Part shown: piece after piece, positions 34,631-44,687 of the stretch
Layout of the letters: each line of letters starts with the position of its first letter
Position numbering within the stretch: the stretch's first letter is position 1
Source: Lathyrus oleraceus
Taxonomy: Eukaryota > Streptophyta > Magnoliopsida > Fabales > Fabaceae
Reading direction: 5' to 3'
DNA: 64,000 bases
NCBI RefSeq assembly: GCF_024323335.1
Contig: NC_066579.1
Coordinates: 242,851,068-242,915,067, forward strand
The notes under the pieces: generated by a model
Seen by the model: only the letters and a program-made list of their open reading frames with translations
The model's database searches: none
Told to the model about the DNA's origin: nothing
Position numbers and translations under genes: made by a program

Positions 34631-36427
34631 TTAGTCTGAGGAGGTAGCATCTTCTTCACCTTCAGATTCATAACTGCAACTAGATTGATCTTGAGAATTA
34701 GACCTCTCACTTGAGGTATGGGCATCTGACTCCTTGGCTTCACCAACCTTATCCATCTCTTCTTGCTCCAAGCTACTAATGAGAACCTCTAAAGCCTCTT
34801 TCCTAGCCTTGGCCACCCTAATCCCAGTTTCCAACTCCTTATAGGTTTCTTTCAATTGAGCAATCAGGCCACCTTTAGAGGTTGGCTTCTTCATTGCAGA
34901 TGTCATGACAATGTCATTGACTTGACTGCCTTCAAATAACTTGTAATGGATTGACAATGGAGGCTTCCTTCGACTGGGGATATCACTTGTGTTTAGAATA
35001 CCAGGTTGCTGGCTTAAAAAAAAATCCACAAATGATCGAGGGAAAGGCAATTGGCAGCTTTACTGCATTAGTGGAGGCATGTCTAACAATTTGTTCAAAC
35101 ATGAACCTTCCACAATCAAAGTTGAGCCTGGTTCCAATAGCATAGATTATCCTTCCAAGAACATTAGAGATAGTAGAGATATGGTTTGTTGGCACCCAGT
35201 TGGCTGAACCTATCTTATGCAAGATGGCATATTTTACAATTAACTTGCCAGCAGATAGATGCTTTTTGCTTGGCCATTCCTTGACTTGGCCAGAAGTGAT
35301 TGTCCTACAGACTTCATTGTCTGTAGCCTCTAACTCAATAGCTGCTTCAGTTCCTCTTCCTAGGAATTTATTGATTACAGTTGGGGAGAACCTTACACAC
35401 CTTCCTCTCACAAACACCTTGCAGAATTCTTAGCTATTCTTGTCAGAAATATCCTCTGGGATATTCACCACAGACTCCTTCACTAAACCTTAAAAGCATT
35501 GGGGTAATGCACTAACTGTCTTCAATAAACCTGCAGACTTGATCAACTCCATAACCTCCTTCACTTCCACAACATCTTGCCCTAGTTCCCTCTCCACAGC
35601 AACTCTCCTCTGCGTAACAAATTTCCACTTGGAAGCACCATCTTCCAGATGGAAGGAAATGTTGCCAAATGCACAGCTGCAATCTTAGCTGGAGACTTTC
35701 TAACAGTTTGCCTTTTGGCAAGAGAGATGTCTGGGACATCATCTTCGAAATCATCTTCAGAATCAGAGCTTTATCTTACCTTTCTCTTCTTGACCTCTAC
35801 TTTACTCCATGATTTAGAAGGACCTATAGCAACAACCTTCTTACTAGTTCTGGCTGTCAACATCTCAGCCATAGACTTGCCTTTTATGGTCTTCATTTTC
35901 TTTGCAACACATGGTTTCAAGTGATGAACCAAGGTGTCATCTTTCTCTTCTGAGCTTTCTTCCTCCAAATCAATAACCTTCTCAGCAGTTTCAAGCTTCT
36001 TAGATTGAGAAGCATTTACAGGTTTCTTACTAGGCAAGGTTTTACCTAGAGATAATAGTCCCTCAGCAACAATGTCTTTCTCTGATCTAGATGAGTCATC
36101 ATCTTTCTCAATTTAAGGTTCCACCTCAGGTGAGGGGTCCCTTATAGACAGAGAAGTCAAAACTCCCTTGACTAAGTGTCCTTCGTTTAGGATCCTTGTG
36201 ACCAGATTCCTAATGACACGATTTGTATAATGCATGTCATCCTTAGGTGGAGAGTTTTCAGAGTTGTTACCTTGATTGTTTCCTGCCGTGGAAGAAGGAC
36301 CAGGGGTGTCGCCTGGGATTACAAAAAGAGGAATAACTTCCAAAACGCCTTCATCCAGAAACTCCATGGAGGGATTCCTTGCTTTGTGGGTGGGTTTTGA
36401 ACTAGAGGATGAGGGATGTTGTGACAT
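34631..36427 (-). pseudogene. SIRE-2 env-like ORF
   Basis: The uninterrupted counterpart of the SIRE-1 env-like ORF. It starts MSQHPSSSSSKPTHKAR at 36,427. An N-terminal Ser/Pro-rich part runs to a stop near 36,113. An acidic and Lys-rich middle follows (about 35,771-36,037), then the FVRGRCVRFSPTVINKFLGRG domain (34,983-35,417) and a C-terminal coiled-coil-like stretch (34,631-35,050). Frames change near 35,030, where an A/T run was altered, near 35,660 and near 35,780; a stop lies near 35,432. Function in the family is unproven. Confidence 0.8.
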
Positions 36428-36739
36428 TTTGTTTAACTTTTGAGAAAATTTTTGTTGCCCTAGCAGAGATGGTCTGAGCAGTTTGATGAATATGGAATTG
36501 GTTGTATTGAGGTAGAGTGTGAAAATGGTATAAATGCTAGTTCCAATACTAGGTAATGATTTACCATAAATGGGACACTTTCTTTTAAGTGGGCAGACAA
36601 TATTTTTATTCCCTTTTCCACTCCACTTTAATTGCTATAAATTCTCTTGAATACAAATCCCCAATTTCCCTCTGAAACATTCAAACTGAGTAGCATCCAA
36701 AGTTTTTGTAAATATGTCAGCTAATTGCATTTCAGTAGT

Positions 36740-37800
36740 AACATGCTCTAGTGCTATGATTTTCTCTTCCACGAGTTCTCTAATGAAGTGATGATGAATA
36801 TCAATGTGCTTTGTCCTGCTGTGCTAAATAGGATTTTTGGAAATATTTATAGCACTCAGGTTGTCACAGTACAATGTCATGACATCTTGTGTGACATTGT
36901 ATTCAGTCAACATTTGTTTCATCCAAACCAGTTGAGAACAACTGCTCTCAGCTAGTATGTTTTCAGCTTCAGTAGTGGATAGGGAGACACGATTTTGTTT
37001 CTTGCTAAACCATGATATCAAATTGTTCCCCAAGAAGAAACATCCTCCTGATGTGCTTTTCCTATGATCAGCACTTCTAGCCTAGTCGGCATCAGAGTAA
37101 CCAGTCAGCATGTACCCAGAACCATGAGTATATAACATTCCATAGTCACTGGTGCCATTGACATATTTCAGTATCCTCTTCACTTAGTTTATGTGACTGA
37201 CTTTTGGTTCAGCTTGATATCTAGCACAAACACCTACAGCAAATGCAATGTCAGGTCTGCATGCTGTGAGATATAGCAAACTTCCTACCATGCTTATGTA
37301 TAGACTTTGATCTACACTAACACCACTTTCTTCTTTGGAGACCATCAAATGTGTAGGAGCAGGTTTCCTTTTATGCCTTGCATTCTCCATGCCAAACTTC
37401 TTAACAATGTTCTTGGCATATTTGCTTTGAGATAGAAAGATAGAATCTTCCATTTGTTTGACTTGTAGCCCAAGAAAGTAGGTCAGCTCTCCAACAAGGC
37501 TCATCTCAAACTCAGACTGCATTTGTCTAACAAAATGTTCGACCATCTGATCTGACATCCCACCAAACACAATATCATCTACATATATTTGTGCCACCAT
37601 GAGTTTTCCTCCTTCATTCTTCACAAATAGGGTCTTGTCGATACCTCATTTCCTGTATCCATTGTTAGTGAGGAACATAGTGAGTCTCTCATACCAAGCC
37701 CTAGGAGCTTGCTTCAAACCATAGAGGGATTTCATCAATCTGTACACATGCTTTGGAAGATTTGGATCTGTGAATCGTAAGGTTGTTCACCATATACTTC
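36740..37800 (-). pseudogene. SIRE-2 reverse transcriptase and RNase H
   Basis: It reads KQAPRAWYERL near 37,700, the intact IYVDDIVFGG box near 37,588, then FVRQMQSEFEMSLVGELTYF, SRPDIAFAVGVCARY-like sequence and the RNase H blocks down to SLSTTEAE and VMTLYCDNLSAI. Stops near 37,184, 37,083, 36,826 and 37,650 break it. The front of RT, with the motif A Asp, is removed by the 372-bp deletion at about 37,815. Confidence 0.85.
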
Positions 37801-38200
37801 CTAATTTAAGTAGCCATTTGAGATCACTTCCCTTGATCTAGTTGTGACCCCTTTATTTGGGTCTCCTATAATGAGATCTTTGGGATGATCCTTCTGAATT
37901 CTGATGGAGGGTTCCTTGTTGATTTTGTCATCTGCAGGTTCAGATTGAGGAGGTTCACTCTCATTATTTATGTCTGAGAAATCAACTGGGGGACCATTTG
38001 GAGAAGTCTTAACATCGTTTGTGACATCAGTCTGTTGATCCTCAACTACAACATTGATAGATTCCATCATTACTTTTGTTCTGGAATTAAAGAATCTATA
38101 TGCTCTGCTGTTTGTTGAGTAGCCCAAAAATATTCCTTCATTACTTTTGGGATCCATCTTCCTTCTTTGTTCACTTCTAATTTTGATAACTTGACTTTCC
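37801..38200 (-). pseudogene. SIRE-2 integrase C-terminal remnant
   Basis: A 118-codon frame beginning MDPKSNEGIFLGYSTNSRAY, ending shortly after TTRSREVIS. Two deletions frame it. At about 38,175 a 336-bp segment present in SIRE-1 (25,912-26,247), with the catalytic Glu region, is missing. At about 37,815 a 372-bp segment (25,183-25,554) is missing. Confidence 0.85.
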
Positions 38201-38202
38201 TT

Positions 38203-39240
38203 TTATCTTTGAACTTTTAGACAAAGATCTTTGAAGACTTCAAAAACATCAGATTTTTCTCTTATAAAATTGATCCAGGTGTATCTGGAGAAGTCATCCA
38301 CCACTACATATGTATACTTCTTCCCACCAAGGCTTTCCACCTGCATGGGTCCCATCAAATCCATATGGAGGAGTTCCAATACTTTGGAAGTGGTGTCATG
38401 TCTGAGCTTCTGGTGTGACATCCTTGTCTGTTTTCCAATCTGACATTCCCCACAGGCTTTTCCTTCATCAATCTTCAAGTTAGGAATTCCTCTAACAGCT
38501 TCAATAGATATAATCCTCTTCATACCTTTAAGATGCAAATGGCCCAGTCTTTGATGCCATATCTTCACTTCTTCTTCTTTGGCTAAAGAACACATTGAAG
38601 AGTAACCAATTTCTTGAGAACTCCACATGTAACACTTGTCTTTAAACCTGACTCCTTTCATGATCACTTCATTTTCTTTGTTAGTAATCAGACATTCAGT
38701 TTTGGTGAGGTTTACATTTAAAGCTTGGTCACACAGTTGACTGATGCTTATTAGATTTGCAGTCAATCCCTTAACAAGTAGGACATTGTCAAGGTCGGGA
38801 ACTCCAGGGCAATCAAGCTTACCAATCCCCTTGATTTCACCCTTTGCTCCATCACCAAAGGTTACATAGGCTGTGGCATGAGGATGAAGACCAGTTAGCA
38901 GGTTTTTGTTTCCTGTCATGTGTCTGGAGCACCCACTGTCAAAATACCAATCTTCTTTGGCTGAAACTCTGAAGGAAGTGTGAGCTATTAGACTTGGAAC
39001 ATTATTCTTAGGAACCCATTGCTTTTTGTGGTCAGGCCTGTGATGTTTGGGTCTAGGTTGATGATGAGCAGGACTAGGATAGCCATACAACTTATAGCAT
39101 AATTGTTTTATGTGGCCAAATTTTCCACAGTAATGGCATCTCCATCTTTGATGTTTCCCTTTCTGCTGTCTCCCTTTATGATGTTGTGACATGTGATGTG
39201 ACATCTCTGGTTTTCTCCCAGTGTGACTGCACTTAGGTTT
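38203..39240 (-). pseudogene. SIRE-2 zinc knuckle, protease and integrase N-terminal half
   Basis: A 333-codon open frame (39,204 to 38,203). It holds an intact CCHC knuckle CHYCGKFGHIKQLC, the protease site FDSGCSRHMTGN, the GAG-pre-integrase zinc site (HQRLGHLHLKG ... CGECQIGKQ) and the integrase core with LLHMDLMGPM and VVVDDFSRYTW. It is the best preserved pol segment of the two SIREs. A frameshift near 39,240 separates it from the rest of gag. Confidence 0.9.
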
Positions 39241-39243
39241 GGA

Positions 39244-40647
39244 CTATAGTTTGCTACCATAGTGGTTGCACTCAAGCTTAGATTCATTGAACCCAATGCC
39301 AGACTTGTCTCCTGTTATTTGTCCAGTCTGGAGAATTTTGTCTAATGTGTAAGATCCATTGTTTAGCATTCTTACATACTTGGTCATCTCATCCAGTTTA
39401 GAATTCAAGAATACAGCTTCAGTCTTCAACTTGGAGATGGTTTCCACATGTTCTGCCTTCTCATTCTCCAGCTGTGCTATCACTTTCTTCTGGCTTTCAA
39501 CTTGTCTACACACTTTTGCACTTCTGTGACACAACTCTCTGTAGGTGGTGGCCAACTCTTCAAACGTTACTTCATCATCACTTGAATCTTCATCAGAGCC
39601 CCATCTTCCAGTCAAGGCAGTCACAAGATTTGCAGACTCTTCTGTTTCACTTTCATCAGACCAAGTGGCAGCAAGACTCCTCTTCTGTTTCTTGAGGTAG
39701 GTCCCACATTCAGTTCTAATGTGTCCATAACCATCACATCCATGGCACTTAACTCTTTTTCCTTCTTTGGGCTTTTCATCTGACCTTGTTTTTCTTCCAA
39801 TATTGTTGGATTTACTGATGTCAAATGCGATGTTCTTGACATTGGCCTTAGATATTACATCCATCTTTTTCAGAAGTCTCTTGAACTGTCTTCCCAGCAT
39901 TGCTACATCATTTACCAGATCATCATCAATATCTTGACCACCTTCCTCCTCTTCCCCTTCAGTGTTTGACATGAAGGCTATGCTTTTGGCTTTCTTTTCA
40001 TATCCATCATACGTTCCCATCTCAAATGTTTGGAGGGATCCAATTAGCTCACCAACTCTCATATTTGAGATGTCTTGAGACTGTTCTATGGTTGTCACCT
40101 TCATAGCAAATCTCTTAGGGAGTGACCTGGGTATTTTCCTTACTAATTTTTCATCTGACATCTTTTCTCCCAGAGCTCCTGAGGCATTAGCAATTTCGAG
40201 GATATTCATATGAAATTCATGAATATTTTCATCTTCTTTCATCCTTAAATTTTCAAACTTGGTGGTGAGCAGCTGCAATCTAGACATCTTCACTCTAGAG
40301 GTGCCTTCATGAGTGGTCTTGAGAATGTCCCAAGCATCTTTAGCCACCTCACAGTTGTTTACCAATCTGAAGATATTCTTGTCTACTCCATTGAATATAT
40401 CATTCAATGCTTTAGAATTTCCAAGGGCTAGATCATCCTCCTCCTTGGACCATTGTTCTTCAGGCTTCTTATGAGTTATAGCTTCTCCTTCCTTAGTAAC
40501 TACTGGATTTTCTCAGCCTGTTAACACTGCCTTCCAAGCCTTATTATCCAGAGATTTTAGGAAGGCTACAATTCGAGGTTTCCAGTAGTCATAGTTAAAT
40601 CCATCCAAAATAGGTGGCATGTGAACAGATCCTCTGTCTCTCTCCAT
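39244..40647 (-). pseudogene. SIRE-2 gag
   Basis: The probable start ATG is at 40,647, followed by VHMPPILDGFNYDYWKPR. Codon 45 is a TGA in place of Trp (40,513-40,515). The remainder is one 387-codon frame from 40,407 to 39,244, with the gag core, an acidic region, the first CCHC knuckle CHGCDGYGHIRTEC intact, and a long coiled-coil-like segment. SIRE-1 lacks most of that first knuckle, so this copy shows the ancestral two-knuckle layout. Confidence 0.88.
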
Positions 40648-40700
40648 AGTACCAGAAAGTATCGTCCCTAGATCTCACCCAGAACCAGAGCAGGATGCCT

Positions 40701-40712
40701 GCTCTGATACCA
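40701..40712 (-). other. SIRE-2 primer-binding site
   Basis: Minus strand TGGTATCAGAGC, the standard initiator tRNA-Met site, two bases from the LTR. Confidence 0.93.
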
Positions 40713-40714
40713 AT

Positions 40715-41673
40715 TGAAATTCTGGTATCAGATATGAGATGTCGAAGGTAATGTCACGACACTAATATCTGAATAATACAAATAGGATATATATAAAGAA
40801 CAGTAATGCAAGAGACCCAAGCAATTGTTAACCCAGTTCGGTGCAAACTCACTTACGTTTGGGGGCTACCAAGCCAGGAAGGAAATCCACTAAAATAGAA
40901 TCAGTTCAAAGACTCTCAGCAAACTACACAAGTTACAGTCTTTTTCACCTAATCTCTACCCGTGTGACTTCTATCTAAGAACTCTTAGATATGAGATCCC
41001 ACTTACTCCCCCTCAATCACACCATTGATATTAAACAAGAATTACACTAAAAAGAAGACACTCTTCAAAGACACACACTTGATCTTACTTAGCAGCTTCA
41101 ATCAAGTAGACACGCACTCATGCTTAAAAGCTTAGAGTGACAAATTACAACTCAAAAATCAGACCAATTCAATCATCTATGGATGAATTGAACGGCTTAC
41201 AAGTCACACGACCACAAAAGACTAAAACCCTTATTCTCTCTCAATATTTTGTTATGTATTTCTTGTGTATCAAATCAGGTTTTCCATGTCCTTTTTATAG
41301 AAGCATTTGGCTGGGCTTGGACATCATAAATTCCTAAAACTATTTTCCAGTCATATCTTCTCATGACAGTTGATTAGACCTCTTTGGAAAATAAGTTAAT
41401 CACGTTGTAATTACTGATTGATAGCGTGTTCAATCAACTCATCAATCATACACATATTGCCATTAAAAACGCAATCACATAATACATAATATTCAGAATG
41501 AATATTCTGTATATAGATGTCATGACATCGGGTTTGACGTCCTGGAACAATCCTGCATAATTATATTTTAAACATTCAGCAGGTACAAGACATCTTATGT
41601 TAAGACATCACATGCGACATCTTGTGAACACTCTTGGTTTTACCAAAATTGTTGCCAACACCTAGAACCAACA
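40715..41673 (-). repeat. SIRE-2 5' LTR (959 bp)
   Basis: TG...CA termini, colinear with the SIRE-1 LTRs. It contains the TATAAAAAGG-type box near 41,290-41,300 on the minus strand. Confidence 0.93.
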
Positions 41674-41678
41674 ACAAT

Positions 41679-42475
41679 CTTTCTTTTTTGAGTACAAAAT
41701 CTCTTCATCAGGAAAATCATATTGCACTGACTGGTAATCTTCATTTGGGTGGTGAGCCAAATGGTCAGCCAAGATACTACCTTTGATTGCTTTCTGAGAT
41801 CGGTATTCGATTTCATACTCTGATAACAACATCTACCAACGGGCAATCCTCCAAGTTAAAGCAGGCTTCTGAAATATATACTTGATTGAATCCATTTTGG
41901 ATATCAACCAAGTGGTATGGTTCAACATATACTGACACAGACGCTTAGCAGCCCTAGCCAATGTGCAACAAGTTTTCTCTAGCATAGAATATCGGGTCTC
42001 ACAGTCGGTGAACTTCTTATTGAGGTAGTAAATTGCAAAGTCTTTCTTTCCAGTCTCATCTTGCTGACCAAGAACACAACCCATACTATCTTGAAGCACA
42101 ATCAAATACATGATCAATGGTCTTCCTTCAACAGGTGGAGACAGAATCGGAGGCTGAAGCAGATATTCCTTGATATTGTCAAAAGCTTTCTGGAAATCTT
42201 CGGTCCAATCACAAGACTAATCTTTCCAAAGAAGCTTGAATATATGTGCACATGTGGCAGTCATGTGTGAAATGAATCTTGAGATATAATTCAAGCGGCC
42301 GACAAAACCTCTGACTTGCTTCTCAGTTTTGGGTGCATGCATCTCTTATATTGCTTTGACCTTGGCGGGATCAACTTCAATACCCTTCTCGCTGACAATA
42401 AAGCCCAACAACTTACCAGAATAAACACCAAAAGTACACTTATTGGGATTCAAACGGAGTTTATACTTCCTCAAA
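41679..42475 (-). pseudogene. Ogre A RT C-terminus and first RNase H
   Basis: Continuation of pol downstream of RT. 41,833-42,117 reads VLQDSMGCVLGQQDETGK and IYYLNKKFTDCETRYSMLEKTC, the usual Ty3/gypsy RNase H, and 41,640-41,846 continues it to the SIRE-2 border. Several stops split it. Between 42,118 and 42,475 the RT connection is legible in pieces. Confidence 0.8.
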
Positions 42476-42477
42476 CA

Positions 42478-43370
42478 CTAGAATAGCTTCAACAAATGCT
42501 CAACATGTTCCTCTTCATTAATTGATTTAGCAATCATATCATCAACATAGACCTCAATCTCTTTATGCATCATATCATGAAAAATAATAGTCATTGCTCT
42601 TTGGTAAGTTGCACCAGCATTCTTCAAACCGAAAGGCATCACTCTATAATAGAATGTTCCGTAGGATGTAATGAATGTGGTCTTCTCAATATCTTCGGGT
42701 GCCATCTTGATTTGATTATATCCAGAAAATCCATCCATAAACGAAAAGACTTTAAATTTAGCAGTATTTTCTACCAACATATCAATGTGTGGCAGAGGGA
42801 AATCATCTTTCGGACTGGCTTTATTCAAATTTCTATAATTAACACACATGCATACTTTTCCATCTTTCTTCGGTACAGGTACAATATTGGCCACCCATTG
42901 CAGATACTCAGCGGTCAAAAGGAAATTCGCATCAATCTGCTTTTGCACTTCTTCTTTGACCTTCACTGCCATATCAGGATGTCTTCTTCTCAACTTCTAT
43001 TTGACTGGTGGGCATTCTGGCTTCAACGACAATCTATGCTCACTATCTTAGAATCCAAACCAGGCATGTCTTGATAGGACCAAGCAAACACATCTGAATA
43101 CTCTCGAAGAATATCAATCAACCCTTTTTTAATGTTTGGGCATAGTCGAGACCTAATTTTGACTTCCTTCACATCATCTTCGGAACCCAAGTTGACTAGC
43201 TCAATCTGCTCTTCGAATGGATGAATGGATTTTCCTTCATGCTCAAGAAGACGAGATAATTCATCACTTACTTCTTCATCACTTTCCTCATCGACCTCAA
43301 ATACAGGGAATTCAAAATTTGGAGAAGGAGAAAGATCATTGTATTCAATGGGGTTATAAACGAACTTGCA
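42478..43370 (-). pseudogene. Ogre A reverse transcriptase
   Basis: 42,478-42,993 contains the Ty3/gypsy RT blocks: LQWVANIVPVPKKDGK, CVNYRNLNKASPKDDFPLP, FSFMDGFSGYNQIKM (motif A Asp), YRVMPFGLKNAGATYQRAM and VYVDDMIAKS (catalytic Asp pair intact). A stop at 42,478 follows. Upstream, to about 43,370, the frame is legible through stops, with an acidic pre-RT linker. Two small plus-strand frames at 42,565-43,074 are antisense shadows. Confidence 0.88.
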
Positions 43371-43622
43371 TAATGATTTGATATTTTGATTTTAGAGAGG
43401 TGAATTTATGACCAAATATTATGCAGATGGACAATTATATTGTTTTATTTATGTTTTTTGTGATTACCATTTTCAGAATAAAGCAAAAAGTAAAAACAAA
43501 CATCATAGATGTGGATGAATAGAATTAAACTTTATTAATGATCAATTTGAAATGCCCAACAATGTTCACTTCTCCCTTAGGCATAAGAGAAGTATTTTTG
43601 AAAACAAATAAAAGAAATTACT
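43365..43622 (-). other. Probable Ogre intron between protease and RT
   Basis: An AT-rich, stop-filled stretch of about 258 bp on the minus strand lies between legible protease-side coding sequence (about 43,640) and the pre-RT coding sequence. A GTAATT donor-like site lies near 43,621 and a CATTATGCAAG acceptor-like end near 43,365. Ogre elements are known to splice an intron at this place; the exact borders here are uncertain. Confidence 0.5.
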
Positions 43623-43639
43623 TAGATCGATGCATAATA

Positions 43640-44686
43640 ACAGGAATATAAACAGTATTCCAATTGTCGCAAGCCTTTACATGTGTCACAAAATTGGTGC
43701 AGTCTTCCTCTTCATCGTCCTCTAGCACAACAACTAAGTGTTATTAATTACCATGAATGAACCCTCCGCTACGGAAGCTGAGTTGCATATCCTCTGATGT
43801 AGTAGCTGACAACCCTTGCTGAAAATCCAAACCGATTTTATTCTTATTATCAGTGACCTCTACCACTCGCCCCTATTGATCCACAATTCCTTCTTCGACA
43901 ATCTTCCTTGCATCTTTTAATGAGGACATAGGTATCCCAACTCTCTTTTCAAAAGCAATAGATAAGGCTTGGAACGGAGTTCCAACCTCATCCTCAGCTT
44001 TAACATAAGAGAAAGATGACAAGTGGATAACCAACAGGGCCTCCTCCCCACCAACAATGACAAGCTTGCCATTCTTCACAAATTTGAGCTTCTGATGCAA
44101 CCTGGAGGTAACAGCTCCGGCCTCGTGGATCTATGGTCTTCCCAATAGACAACTGTAGGCCGGGTGGATATCCATTACTTGAAAAGTAATTTGAAAATCA
44201 CTCGGACCTATCTTCACCGGAAGATCCACTTCACCTATCACTGTCTTATGCGAACCGTCAAAAGCTTTGACGATTACACCACTATATCTCATAGGCGCTC
44301 CTTGATATGACAACTTTGATAATGTTGACTTTGGCAGCATATTCAATGAAGATCTGGTGTCAACAAGTACATTGGATAAAGCATCATCTTTGCAATTCAT
44401 GGAGATATGTAAAGCCCAGTAATTATTCCTACCCTCCTTAGGGAGTTCTTCATCACAGAAACTGAGATTGTTGCAGGAAGTGATGTTAGCTACAATATGA
44501 TCAAACTGATCCATCATAACATCATGTTCCACAAACAATTTCTCTAGAACTCTTTGCAGTGCTCCTCTGTGCGCTTCGGAATTCATTAATAGAGATAATA
44601 CTAGAATCTTTGACGGGGGTTGGAGAAGCTGCTCCACCATATTGAACTCACTTTTATCAGCCTAAGCACTTCATCATCATCGTTAG
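43640..44686 (-). pseudogene. Ogre A protease region
   Basis: 44,131-44,640 contains NYWALHISMNCKDDALSNV, then the aspartic protease site VLVDTRSSLNMLP, where the usual Asp-Thr-Gly has become Asp-Thr-Arg (near 44,353). VDLPVKIGPSDFQITFQVM and AYSCLLGRP follow. 43,873-44,100 continues downstream. A stop at 44,131 and another near 43,873 interrupt it. With the changed active site it should be inactive. Confidence 0.85.
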
Positions 44687-44687
44687 T

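Larger units (their letters stand above)
32887..41673 (-). mobile_element. SIRE/Maximus-type Ty1-copia element 2 (SIRE-2)
   Basis: A complete 8,787-bp minus-strand element of the same family as SIRE-1. LTRs lie at 32,887-33,795 and 40,715-41,673; the target duplication ACAAT is perfect at 32,882-32,886 and 41,674-41,678. A perfect tRNA-iMet primer-binding site is present. Two internal deletions against SIRE-1 (336 and 372 bp) have short direct repeats at their edges. Other stops and frameshifts also inactivate it. It inserted in the Ogre A region between the two RNase H domains. Confidence 0.93.

Noticed and set aside
42565..43074. A 169-codon plus-strand frame
   Set aside because: It is antisense to the clear Ogre RT motifs on the minus strand.
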